A DNA stretch of 64,000 nucleotides from Ascaphus truei (lineage: Eukaryota; Chordata; Amphibia; Anura; Ascaphidae), in contig CM071573.1 in NCBI GenBank assembly GCA_036426205.1, positions 72,948,580 through 73,012,579 on the forward strand, written 5' to 3'. Numbering within the stretch: the stretch's first letter is position 1; each line of letters starts with the position of its first letter. Below the pieces are notes generated by a model that was not told the DNA's origin, ran no database searches, and worked only from the letters and a program-made list of their open reading frames with translations. This document shows, piece by piece, positions 1 to 9,474 of the stretch. Made by a program: the position numbers and the translations under genes.

Positions 1-745
1 GGGGACTCCGCCACATGCGCTGATCCAACACTGCACACATCTTCATTGGTTATCGTCACGACCAGTGTGCCATAAATATCTAAGATCGGTGCCCGGTCAT
101 CGAGCCCCAGGACAAAGCTAAAGGGGCAAAACGTACGTCGGGGCTCGTGTGTACTCCCTGATGTCCACCCATCTTCTAGACGACCCGTTGCTGAGCTGAT
201 ACTGCATAGATTTTCTCCAGGTTTTTTTTTACATCAGAACCTATTCTTTTTGTGCTTTACTAGCAGCTATTCAATATATGTATAGACTTACCTTGATCTT
301 TAAACCAGCCTAGTGCTGATATATCAGTGCCTGTTATTTTGTATTACAGGACCTGTACATTAGAGCCTTCCTAGCTGAGGAGTGTTCTTGCTTAATGTGT
401 TTGTGGGACACTTGTATATATTCTTTTTAGGATACTATATTTCAAAATATCCTAGTCCATCTGTTTTTGTGTGCTGGTTTAGTACTTGGTTTCCTGTTTT
501 GTGGTGCCTTTCATACATGCCTGTGTAGATGGTTATAACCTCTATTTTGTATCTGTGCTACGGCAGGATAGATTTATAAGACCGGCCGGCCTCACTTGGC
601 TGAGGGCTTATTTAAGCCCTTTCCCCAAGATATATTTATATGTGAGGTTTCAATATCAGTGTGTATTCTTATATTTAAGTGTTTTTCCCTATTATCATTA
701 TAGGGCAGGGTCAATGATTGTTTTATGTTATTTTATGTGAAGATT
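1..745. other. Unassigned AT-rich stretch
   Basis: No coding potential that I can support. The short open frames here are not conserved in composition and contain no motif I recognise. The first 180 bases are less AT-rich than what follows and could be the tail of an LTR-type repeat entering from the left, but no boundary is visible. Confidence 0.4.
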
Positions 746-826
746 TTTCAATTATACATTTTGTATGTGATTAGTATACTTGAGTGCTATATATGGACAC
801 TTTCTTTCTCTTGTGGTTTCATATAT
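746..826 (+). repeat. Direct repeat, copy 1 (about 81 bp)
   Basis: An 81-bp block starting TTTCAATTATACATTTTG and ending GGTTTCATATAT recurs almost unchanged at 1121-1202, about 375 bp downstream. The 295 bp between the copies are not duplicated. It may be an old tandem duplication or a footprint of an insertion; nothing coding. Confidence 0.8.
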
Positions 827-1120
827 CATGTTCCAAGCACCATCAGTGGTCGTTATATTACAGTTTATTACACTAATTTAAGTACTACCTATTCTTTGTA
901 GTGAATGAACACCACAGACTACCTGCGGGAAGCGCACAGACAACCCTCTGATGGAAAGTATTATACTAAACTGCAGGAGGATCCAACAAAATAATGCAAG
1001 AGGGAACTCAACAAGATCATTAAAACACTCCCGATCCACTACCGATCCACACAAGAGAACATATTCTGGACCTGATACCAGCTAACCCAAAACCTGTCAC
1101 ATTCTACATGCTCCCTTTTT

Positions 1121-1202
1121 TTTCAATAATACATTTTGTATGTGATTAGTATACTTGAGTGCTATATATGGGACACTTTGTTTCTCTTGTGGTTTCATAT
1201 AT
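1121..1202 (+). repeat. Direct repeat, copy 2 (about 82 bp)
   Basis: Second copy of the block at 746-826, differing by a few substitutions and one extra G. It directly abuts the LTR-like repeat that begins at about 1203, so the LTR-like repeat may have inserted beside or inside a duplicated segment. Confidence 0.8.
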
Positions 1203-1990
1203 TTAGCCCTGATAGGTTTTGGGCTATTATTCTGTCCTCCTCCTGGCAGGAATCCCTGAAAAGGGCAGGTTTGCCAGGAGTAATCATGGGTTTTCCTCAC
1301 ACGTGCAGCTCTGTGATTCAGAGAAGGTAGGCAATCAGATCTGCTGTCCAATCAGGGACGGGGGTTGGTTCTTACTGGAACTGATTTAAGGAGTTGCACC
1401 TTTCAATTTGGTCAGTTGTCTCTACCCTTGAGAGAGACTGGTTTACCCTAACCAAGCTGTCGGGGCTCTGGCAGTTTGAAGCCCTACCTTAGGGGAGTGG
1501 AGGGAAACCCTTTCCTCTTATTCCATCAGGGGATAAGGGAAGAGCTGGGACTGCTCCTTGTGGCCAGTGGCTGGGAGTAAGGTCCAGGGACATCCTAAAG
1601 GTCAAGACCTGAGTGAGGAGAAGGTATTCAGTGTAAGCAGTGTACTGCTGTGATTCAGAGAGAGAAAGACTGAATAAAAAGATCTGTGTTTTACTGTACT
1701 TCTGGAATGAGAGTGAAGTCTATTGGGAAGAAGGTGAAGAGATTCTTTTGCAGAGACTTCTCCCCATACACCTGGAGGCTGCAAGAGATGGAGGCGCTGC
1801 ACCTGTGAGTATGATTTGGGCAAGACCCCCAGACGCCTGTCCTGTCATTCCCCTATAACACCATGCTGGAGACTCAGGGCCCCCTGTTGCCAGCTGGTTT
1901 GCACCACACTCAAAGAAGTAACCAGCATAAGTTTCCCCAAGATAGACCCTATGTGAGATTGGAAGGGAGGGGGGGGGGGGGGGGGAGGGG
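1203..1990 (+). mobile_element. LTR-like repeat, copy A
   Basis: About 580 bp aligning along its length with 2836-3387, followed by about 200 bp of shared flanking sequence that starts GATGGAGGCGCTGCACC (a possible primer-binding or leader region) and ends in a long G run near 1972. Shared landmarks in order are a start AGCCCTG..TTTTGGGCTAT, the segment GGGCAGGTTTGCCAGGAG, a poly(A)-signal-like AATAAA at 1673, and a CTGGAGACTCAGGGC block near 1866. The arrangement suggests an LTR plus leader of a retrotransposon. No gag or pol frame is present. The two copies are diverged, so they are separate old insertions rather than the two LTRs of one recent element. Confidence 0.55.
1972..1987 (+). repeat. 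Poly-G run
   Basis: An uninterrupted run of about 16 G at the end of the LTR-like repeat. A shorter G run sits at the equivalent place of the second copy (about 3558), so it belongs to the repeat. Such runs are length-unstable and often misassembled. Confidence 0.8.
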
Positions 1991-2809
1991 GCGTTTCGCA
2001 CGTAGTGCTATGCCAGGAAGTCATGTGATGAGGCTGCCTGTGGAGTTAAATATCATATAGTAGCCAATAACACCACAATGGGTGTCATCCACTTACTAAT
2101 TCTAAAAAGAATGAGTGATCACCAGCATTGCCTATAAAGCTAACTACTCACAACCTATCAGTTACCCTAATAGGGCAATGACATAGAATAAGATACATTA
2201 CAATACAAATATATATACTCAGTAGGCTGGAACAGTGAATTGAGAGACCCTGCAGCCAGTCCACAGAGCATTAATCTCCTCAGAGAAAGAGCAGCAGCTA
2301 AAAACTGATTAATCAGGGGCTGGGCTCCACAGTGAAACAAGTGTTTTAAAACACACAAGAAGCTGCTATATAGGGAGACTGCTTTACTCCACAGAGAGAG
2401 GGGAAGTGAAAGTTCTTTCAGCCGGGGAGAGTCTGGCTGTATTGGACCCTAGAACTGAAAGAAGCAGGCCTGCAGGGTCCAGCTGGGAATCACACCCAGG
2501 ATAAAGACAAGGACTGACAGATAAGCAAAAACACTTTATTGTTCTGTGCAGAGACTGTGTTAGTTTGTTCCATATGCCAGGGCATGTTTTGGCTTGGTAA
2601 CCAGCTTAGCTGGCCATGCAGTTAGGGCGATAGCTATGGTGTAGTTAGCTTTCCCAAAAGGGAATAGGTGTTAATGTCCTATGTTTTATTATGATTTAAA
2701 GGGACAGTACCCATTATGTTTATTTGTTTGTGGTTAATAAAACACTACAGTTAAAACGTTACATAACGTCTAGCGTCTTACGGACCCTGCCGTGAGGCCG
2801 TCCTGCCAC

Positions 2810-2835
<26 letters not shown>
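1991..2835. other. Unassigned stretch with LTR-like features and a TA microsatellite
   Basis: Contains a segment around 2395-2560 (GGGAGAGTCTGGCTGTATTG, then a first AATAAA-like element near 2735) whose style is that of an LTR or leader, but I find no second copy in this window to prove it. A (TA)n tract occupies about 2810-2836, immediately before LTR-like copy B. No coding region seen. Confidence 0.35.
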
Positions 2836-2840
<5 letters not shown>

Positions 2841-3387
2841 CCCTGTGTATTTTGGGCTATATTTCTGTTCTCCTTCTGGCAGTAATTCCTATTAAGGGCA
2901 GGTTTGCCAGGAGTAATCATGGATTTTCCCTGCTTCAGATATTGCACTGAATCAGTGAAGGTAGATCACCTGACTCTGTGTCCAATCAAGAGACTCAGGG
3001 GCAGTGCCTGCTGAAGCTATTTAGGGCAGGGTCACTTCCTATTTAGTGGTTGTTGTGAAGGACAAGTTCTGTGTGTAAGCTAGTGAGAGGAGTGGAGCTG
3101 TTAGACAAAAGGGTTATAGGTGGACCAAATACCTCCTGCCCTGCCTAGGGGGCAGGGGAAGAGCTAGACCCACTCTGGGTGCCCTAGGCCCAGAGTGGCG
3201 TCAGGACGACATCCTGAAGGGAGACAGTCGGCTGAGAGTGACTGCCTGTACCTGTGTGCTGTGCTGCTGCTGAGAACTTGAATAAAGAGTTCTATTTAAA
3301 GAGACAGTGTGTGAGACTGGAATCTCTCATCGCTGGGAGGAAGTTCTGCGGTAGGGATTCCACATCATATCCCTGGGGCCTGCTACA
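2836..3387 (+). mobile_element. LTR-like repeat, copy B (possible solo LTR)
   Basis: A 552-bp unit that begins TGTAGCCC and ends CCTGCTACA, so the outermost six bases TGTAGC/GCTACA are inverted, as at LTR ends. It has a TATTTAGG-like segment near 3018, an AATAAA signal at 3281-3286, and downstream of its end GATGGAGGTGCTGCACC, also found after copy A and, diverged, after the 49.6-kb copy. No internal coding sequence follows; only about 180 bp of shared leader persists. Most likely a truncated or solo LTR. Assignment to Gypsy or another superfamily is not possible from this alone. Confidence 0.6.
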
Positions 3388-3570
3388 GATGGAGGTGCTG
3401 CACCATTGAGGAGAATGAAGGCACAACCCCAGAAACCCTTCCTGTTGTCCCCCATGTCACCGCGGGAGACTCAGGCCCTCCTGTTGCCAGCAGGTATGCA
3501 CCACATTGAGACATGTAGCCAGAGCTGAGACACCCTAGGGTACCTGATGTGAGGTTGGGGGGGGGGGTGG
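3388..3570 (+). repeat. Leader-like sequence downstream of LTR copy B
   Basis: Matches 1787-1990 downstream of copy A, including GGAGACTCAGG and GTTGCCAGCAGGT, and ends in a G run. It therefore belongs to the repeat unit and is not host sequence. Confidence 0.55.
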
Positions 3571-4067
3571 TCCAGGGGTTATATATATATATCACAAACA
3601 TATGCACATACACAAATACAAATGATGTAGGAGGATCCACTGCAGGAGAAACTGTGCTCTTTTAACCACCATGGATTCAGAGTTGTCAATAACTGCTCTA
3701 TTCTTCAAAATCATGCCCCACGCTGCCTTGCGTATCGCTTTTCAATACATTGTGGGGTGTTGTCTCGGACAGCAGAACTGTGATTGACGTCTCTAGCTGC
3801 GAAGGGGGTGCAAGCTCAACGTTTCTGTTATGTACAGAAATTAGCCCCATGTGCATTTAGAGAGATCATTTTGGAGAGGTCCCAGGCATGGTATTGGCAT
3901 CTAAAGTACCTATAAAATCCATTCAATTAAGGATAATTGGGACTAGACGTGTGACAAGAAATCCCAGTCCTTGGTAAATTACCAAATTCAGGGTAGGAAT
4001 AGCATGTCTTGCAAATATGATCTTCCTACTTGCTATAACAGATTTTCTGCTTTTATTATTTAGTACA
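3571..4067. other. Unassigned stretch
   Basis: Unique-looking sequence apart from a short TA tract near 3580. No frames worth reporting and no inverted termini seen. Confidence 0.4.
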
Positions 4068-4142
4068 AGGGGGCTCAACGCCAGTCCTTAGGACCCCCTC
4101 TCCCCCCCCCCCCCCCCCCCCCCAAACAGGTCAGGTTTTAAG

Positions 4143-5120
4143 ACAAAACAAATAAATAAAGTGCGCAAATTATTATTTCTAATGTTTAACCCTTCACCAC
4201 CGTTGTGTTAATTTAAAACTTAATACAACCTCTAAATCGATGGGTGATCTGCAGCTATGTGAACAGGGGTAAAACCCCTAGGCAACTGTAACACAAAAAA
4301 AGACAAAAGCGCAAACGCACATAGTGAAGTTTGTAAAAATAAGGGTGTATATTATTTAGGGTATAATATCTGCGTACATCAGATTAGTTGGTATTAGACA
4401 TTTCATGTGCAATACATGAGTTTACCACACGCCGCACTGCCGCCTCCAGGTCTCAGATGTTCAATCTCACAGCATCCAGGACAGGTTATCACAGCTGTAG
4501 CATGGAACCTCCGCTGCGCTGCTGCCTTCCGATCGATATTCTTCCCCACTCGCTGCCGTCACCACCGCTCACTCCTTCCCTGAAGAAGAAGCGTAAGCTT
4601 CGAAACGCGTTGGATAAGGTTTTTAATAGCCCTAGAACTCTATCTCCACACTCTGTGTGGTATATCTGCACTGGACTGATTTCATGCCAAAAGCTGCACT
4701 CGGCAAACTGCAGCAAAGCTACCATCACGCTTTACGCCCCAACCTCCCTTTGCGGTCAGTCGCAAAACCCCGCGGGACACGTGATCCATCAACACACTGC
4801 TCCGAGGTACAGTGGCGGTCGGAGGCAGATCCCAGGAGTGAGTGGTGGTGACGGCAGCGAGTGGGGAAGAATATCGATCGGAAGGCAGCAGCGCAGCGGA
4901 GGTTCCATGCTACAGCTGTGATAATCTGTCCTGGATGCTGTGAGATTGAACATCTGAGACCTGGAGGCGGCAGTGCGGCGTGTGGTAAACTCATGTATTG
5001 CACATGAAATGTCTAATACCAACTAATCTGATGTACGCAGATATTATACCCTAAATAATATACACCCTTATTTTTACAAACTTCACTATGTGCGTTTGCG
5101 CTTTTGTCTTTTTTTGTGTT
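4143..5120. mobile_element. Foldback (palindromic) insertion with 289-bp arms
   Basis: Arms at 4287-4575 and 4835-5123 are near-perfect inverted copies, each running from TGTAACACAAAAAAAG to CGGTGGTGACGGC-type sequence. The 259-bp loop (4576-4834) holds a hammerhead-like fold at 4577-4614. The insertion is bracketed by a 17-bp direct repeat, ACAGGTCAGGTTTTAAG, at 4126-4142 and 5121-5137. That is a target duplication of the length made by target-primed reverse transcription, not by a cut-and-paste transposase. Left of arm 1 is an A-rich AACAAATAAATAAAG segment. Open frames running through the arms are mirror images of each other and are artefacts. Penelope-like elements are known for inverted, truncated copies; that is my leading but unproven assignment. 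Confidence 0.75.
4577..4614 (+). ncRNA. Hammerhead-like structured motif 1
   Basis: CTGAAGAA (4580-4587), a 5-bp stem GAAGC/GCTTC around a GTAA loop (4588-4601), then GAAAC (4602-4606), GCGT and a T. ACGCGT is self-complementary, so it could form stem III in a dimer, placing the non-G base after U at the classical cleavage position. TCC (4577-4579) can pair with GGA (4612-4614) as a 3-bp stem I. The extra A after CTGANGA departs from the canonical core. Activity is untested. Confidence 0.5.
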
Positions 5121-5302
5121 ACAGGTCAGGTTTTAAGGCTATCCCAGCTTCAGCACAGGTGGCTCAGTCGAATGAGCCATCTTTGCTGAAGCTGGGATAT
5201 CCTTAAAACCTGACCTGTTGGGGTGTCTTGAGGATTGGAGTTGAGCACCACTGACTTAGTGTGCACATTTCTAGATTCAAAGAATAATAAATTGTGACTT
5301 AA

Positions 5303-5640
5303 ATATAATTTATTTATAAAATATTTTACCAGGAAGTAATACATTGAGAGTTACCTCTTGTTTTCAAGTATGTCCTGGGCACAGAGTTAATACAAATAAT
5401 ACATGGTTACAAATACAGTTACATAAATGAACAGGGTATACATTATATACAAGACATTGCATGCACAGTTAAAGATAATATATATTATGGGCGTATGAAA
5501 CAGTTACAGACCAGATTAAAATGTGTGACAGCCTTAGATTTGAAAGAAGTTAAACTGGTGGTGGATGTGAGAGTCTCTGGTAGGTTGTTCCAGTTTTGGG
5601 GTCCACGGTAAGAGAAGAAGGAATGTCCTGATACTTTATA
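5303..5640 (-). mobile_element. L2-like LINE 3' end (minus strand)
   Basis: Read on the minus strand this is the same 3' region as the LINE at 60185-60475: the tail GTCCTGGGCACAGAG lies near 5375 and the A-rich TTATAAATAAATT near 5310. The segment around 5560-5635 encodes the C-terminal reverse-transcriptase flank (asparagine/tryptophan and leucine-proline) but is broken by stops. It is a 5'-truncated, dead copy, as is usual for LINEs. Confidence 0.7.
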
Positions 5641-5663
5641 TATACTATATTATATACATAATA

Positions 5664-5999
5664 TAGCTGCAGCGGCCGTTATTCGAACACTTCACGCGTT
5701 GTGTACATCGGAATACCGATGTCATGATACGGGATGTCTTCCAACCTTACCACCTTAAGACGCGAGTGCAGAAAATGGCATTTTATAGTTCTGTTTTTTA
5801 ATCACCTTAAATTGACACAGTAGCACAGTACTGTACACATTACAATTCATTTCATTGCATTAAATTGCACACAATCCATGAAATTAAAAAAAGCAACCGC
5901 AATAAGCGCGAGTGCCTGGGGCGATTGGCCGCGTTCATGCCGCGTGGGGTACAGCAAAATCGGCGCAGTGATTTGTTCGAATAACGTCCGCTGCAGCTG
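5664..5999. mobile_element. TA-flanked MITE (336 bp)
   Basis: Inverted termini of about 27 bp read inward as YAGCTGCAGCGG then CGTTATTCGAAC from both ends, directly flanked by TA (5662-5663 and 6000-6001). TA duplication points to Tc1/mariner or pogo-type transposases. The interior is CpG-containing but has no transposase. Termini starting TACAGCT also begin the element at 25503, so a related transposase may have moved both. Confidence 0.8.
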
Positions 6000-6001
6000 T
6001 A

Positions 6002-7145
6002 GTCCTTTGAGTTGCATGTAGATAAATCAGCACCTACTTTTTCAGAAGCTCTTTGTGGAACAGAGTGAGGCATCAGAGGTTCTGCCAGTTGGCATGATTT
6101 GCATGTAAAGCATTTAAAACCGTTTACTACCACATTAGCAATGTCTTGAATTATTTGCAGCAAATACATCACTTTTTGTGTTCTTTCTTTTTGCACTTTT
6201 TTAGTCCTAAATGACACTCATTTGTCTACAGCATTACTATGCTAAGGTTCATCTGTATTGCAATCTTACTGTCCTTGAAAATTATTAATTTGATTAATGC
6301 AAGTTCATATCTGTCATTCCAGTAGCACTTTGCAATTTGGAGAGCAATTTCCTTTTTCATCGGGCCCCCTTTTTATTAGGACATGTACAAGGACCCTTAG
6401 TCATTTATCTTTTTCTGTTCTCATCTGATTCTTTGCAGTTGGTGGTTAACTACAGGGATTGACTTCAATATTAGATCAACATAATATTGCATCTCTGCTT
6501 CTGAGGTCTTCTCATCATGCATTGATAAAACCCCTACTCTGGACAATGCATGTGTAGTAAACATGAATTTTCTTGAATAAAAATCATTCCAACTAAATTA
6601 TACAGTACTTCTGCAATGTTATCATCATTATTTGAATCATAACAGCCAACCAAAAAAAAAGCTATCAGAGACATGGGATATATTTCTATTTATACCATCT
6701 AGCCATGAATGTATTGATTAAATCATTCACAGGCAATCTATATTCTTGAAAACTCCCTCTAAATCTGTACATACTGTACTTGGTAACCTCATCAGTTAAT
6801 AATCTGGAGACATAGCCCGATGGTTTCCAACAATCAATCATTTTCTAGAGAATTACTGCACCTACTGTTTGTAATTGTCCTTTCTGGCACATACAATGTA
6901 TTTACTGACTCCTGCACCAATTGATGTTTTAAGATTTACTATGATTCCCCCTGCTCTGGGCCATATAACCATTCATTTCTAGTTTGTGAAAATGTCCTCA
7001 GTGGAGCTGCTCAGAAACCTGTTGTCCATTCCTGGGTTTCACGGAAGCTGTCTCTGCCTGATACTGTACCGAGGCTTGGGTGGGATCCAGCTCACTGACC
7101 GAAAGGCTTTCAAGCCGTTTCTGGTAACCAGACACAGACTCTGCA
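6002..7145. other. Unassigned AT-rich stretch
   Basis: No inverted termini, no repeat shared with the rest of the window and no credible exon. The open frame on the minus strand up to 6217 lies partly inside the MITE and is not a gene. Confidence 0.4.
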
Positions 7146-7345
7146 TTAGGGATGGGCAGAACTGTCAAAATCCATTTCCCGAAATTTCCTGAGCTTTCCA
7201 TTCAAAATCCGTTCCGCGGTGTAAAATTCGTTGATGGATTATTTCAGTTTCAATCTGTACCGCGTAAAGGCCACAGAACAATGTTCCATAAGAGTGGTGC
7301 TACAAATGATTTGGATAGCAAGTCTCAAAAGACAAATAAAATGTA
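7146..7345. mobile_element. MITE terminus (GGGATGGGC type)
   Basis: Begins TTAGGGATGGGCAGAAC and runs into sequence with CCATTTCCCG and CCGTTCCGCGG. The same terminus type in reverse (GCCCATCSCTA) closes sequence near 9130-9140 and 59850, and GCCCATCCCTAA near 10010. I therefore read it as the left end of a family of short non-autonomous DNA elements; no right end is clearly paired with it here. Confidence 0.4.
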
Positions 7346-7771
7346 AACTTGCTTGAAGAGACAGGATCATACAAAACGACATAGAATAGAATAAGTGCTG
7401 GTGGAGAGAGGGATATAGCTCATTAAAAAAGAAGTGTTAATGAATGTCCTGGTAGGTAGTGCAGATGGTGGGTGAAATCTCCAATCCTCTGTATTCCTCC
7501 TGTTTGGACAACCTCCCTAGAGCATATCTTCCCTAAGCAATCATTACCAGCAAAATGCCACCTTGTATATAAGCAAAAAAGGAGAGTGGTACTCACAGAA
7601 AGTCATCTTTGATCCCTTCTATTTGCGTGCCTCACGTGGTTTTGATATATGGATGATCCCAGCGGGGGGGGGGGGGGGAAGAAAACGGAGCACAGCGATG
7701 CAATGAAGGGCAATCTGGGGCTACAGGATGGTGCTTAATGAAAGATTTCTTTAATGATAAAAAATAAAATG

Positions 7772-7857
7772 ATAAAAAAAGAGACCAACTCTTACGCGTT
7801 TCACGCTGTACACAGCGCTTCGTCAGAGTAGGCGTAAGAGTTGGTCTCTTTTTTTTT
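7772..7857 (-). ncRNA. Hammerhead-like structured motif 2 inside a perfect hairpin
   Basis: Outer arms of about 24 bp (AAAAAAAGAGACCAACTC and its reverse complement) enclose the motif. On the minus strand it reads CTGACGAA (7819-7826), a 7-bp stem GCGCTGT/ACAGCGT, GAAAC (7798-7802), the self-complementary ACGCGT, then A. The inner sequence differs from motif 1 but every core position and the pairing of the stem are retained. Also readable as a transposon internal hairpin; ribozyme activity is an inference. Confidence 0.5.
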
Positions 7858-7969
7858 CTGCACCATGCTGTCTTCTGTTCATTAACCCTTTGCTGTCCAA
7901 TGAATTTTTACTAAGTGCGCCAGCAGGCCTAATTTAATTTTCGGAAAAAAACCCTACATATAGCTCAAC

Positions 7970-8650
7970 CCCATTATAGCGAGATCCGCACACACACTGC
8001 ACGCACTCGCACCACCCCCTGCACACGCAGAGTCACCCCGCACGCACAGAGTCGCACCGCGCGCACTTGCACCACACTTGCACCGCACACTCGCGCGCAC
8101 TCGCACCGCGCATGTGCACCGCACACTGCGCGCGTGCACACCACACACCACACCCCACTACACCTACCGCTGTCAGCTGCTGGGGCATCGTTGGGCTGCC
8201 TGCGGGGATCGGTGATTGTTGGGGGTGGCGGGGGCTTTGAAATCAGTGCCGGGCTTGGGGGGTATCAGTGCCGGGCAGCAGTGCGCGGCTGCTGCCGGGA
8301 ACCGGTGCTGTGCCATGCTGAGGTGCGGAGCTGGGGGGGGATTTGGTGCGGAGCTGGGGGGGATCGGTGCAGGGCTGGGGGTTACCAGTGCCGGGCTGCG
8401 GTGTGCGACTGCTGCCGGGAATCGGTGCCGGGGTTTGGGGGGGGGGGAACGGGGGCAGGCTGGGGGGGGGGGGTGGGGGGGGGGCCGGGGGGGGTGGGGG
8501 CGGGACGACTGGTGCTGGGCTCGGGGGATCGGTGCTGGGATGAGGTGCGGCGCTGGGGGGGGGATTTGGTTCGGCTGGGGGGGATCCGGGGGGTGGGAGC
8601 TGGTGGGGGGGGGGGTTGTCAATGCGGCTGCTGGGAGAAGTGTGCGACTG
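7970..8650. repeat. CpG-rich and G-run block
   Basis: The first part (7985-8155) is degenerate (CAC/CGC)n around GCACGCACTCGCACC. The second (8215-8630) consists of variants of GGTGCNGGGCTGGGGG with many runs of 5-10 G. Long open frames on both strands here are a consequence of the missing A/T (few stop codons), not genes. Dense G runs make quadruplex formation and assembly or length errors likely. Confidence 0.75.
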
Positions 8651-8819
8651 CCAGCACCACACTCCAACTCTTCCCTACTACTCCCTCCTCTGATCCAACA
8701 TTCGACCGGAAAGGGTTAAAGAAATCTTTCATTATGCACCATCCTGTAGCCCCAGATTGCCCTTCATTGCATCGCTGTGCTCCGTTTTCATCTTCTTCCC
8801 CCCCCCCCCCGGGACCATC

Positions 8820-9145
8820 CATCAATCTGTACCGCCATTGTATTTTTGAGAATCTGATCCGCGGACTCCTCAATCTGTTGCCGGATTGTTAAAAATCCAT
8901 ACACAGATTAGTTCGTGGCGAGGGAAAGAGATTTCCCCACAACCACCTCCCACAGATTTAATCTGAGTGTGGATTTTTAACATTCAGACCATGGATTATT
9001 AATCTGCCATGTAGATTATCAGTGATAGAAAAAAATATATGAAGAAGGTGGATCACCCTTTTTGAGACTGATCCACGGACCAAAGGAACCGGACAATCCG
9101 AGGCGGATCCTAATCCACAACATTTTCTTGCCCATCGCTACTCTG
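8820..9145. mobile_element. MITE remnant ending GCCCATCGCTA
   Basis: A stretch with several imperfect inverted GGATT/AATCC words (AATCCGCGGACT-type, AATCTGCC) that closes with CTTGCCCATCGCTACTC. The same words (ATCTGTGGACAG, AATCCGCG) occur in the MITE at 59573-59862, so this is a diverged relative. Left boundary uncertain. Confidence 0.45.
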
Positions 9146-9474
9146 CATGCAACCACTGAGAGAGAATCCTGCACAAAACCTGCTATTGTATCGACCCAGC
9201 TGCCAGCGGCTGTGGATATGCAGCGAGTAATGGTGAATATGTGATTTGGAGTGTTTGACTTAGTTCTGTTTAGGGTAAGCTCCTGTTGTTGTAGACCTTT
9301 TAGTGAATAAAGACAAGTTTTGTGTTCATCTGATCGCCTGTGTCTAGTATCTGATTCACCTCCCTAACCGGGCGATTCACCAAAGGTCTATAAATGAAGA
9401 CAAAAAATTGGCGTTATCGATATTTAACAATCAACCAATTTAACCAATTGTATTTACCATCCTATCGACTGAAG

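Larger units (their letters stand above)
4068..5254 (+). mobile_element. hAT-like palindromic MITE, split by a foldback insertion
   Basis: The left part (about 4068-4142) and right part (about 5121-5254) together make one copy of the family also seen at 9475, 21032, 27220, 52630, 56093 and 61486. Recognisable pieces are the opening GGGGGCTCAACGCCAG, the core ACAGGTCAGGTTTTAAG, the palindrome around GCACAGGTGGCTCAGTC, and the closing TGGAGTTGAGCACCACTG. A poly-C run fills about 4101-4123. The middle is interrupted by the insertion at 4143-5120. Flanks ATTTAGTA and ACTTAGTG agree at 6 of 8 positions, consistent with an old hAT 8-bp target duplication. Confidence 0.7.
7660..8810. mobile_element. 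Foldback element with G/C-rich filling
   Basis: The sequence 7670-7763 (G run, then AAGAAAACGGAGCACAGCGATG) returns inverted at 8717-8806, so the pair forms widely spaced inverted arms. Next to the left arm lies the compact hairpin at 7772-7857. The interior 7960-8650 is a different kind of sequence, rich in CpG and long G runs, and begins with TAGCTCAACCCCATTATAGC, which resembles the left end of the element at 25503. So a second element seems to have inserted between the arms and lost its right end. Confidence 0.55.

Noticed and set aside
4388..4921. 177-codon open frame across the foldback
   Set aside because: Its two halves are mirror images of the inverted arms, and the opposite strand gives nearly the same peptide.
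8134..8892. 252-codon open frame with overlapping long frames on the other strand
   Set aside because: Composed of G-run and CpG repeats; open in several frames on both strands because stop codons are rare in this composition.
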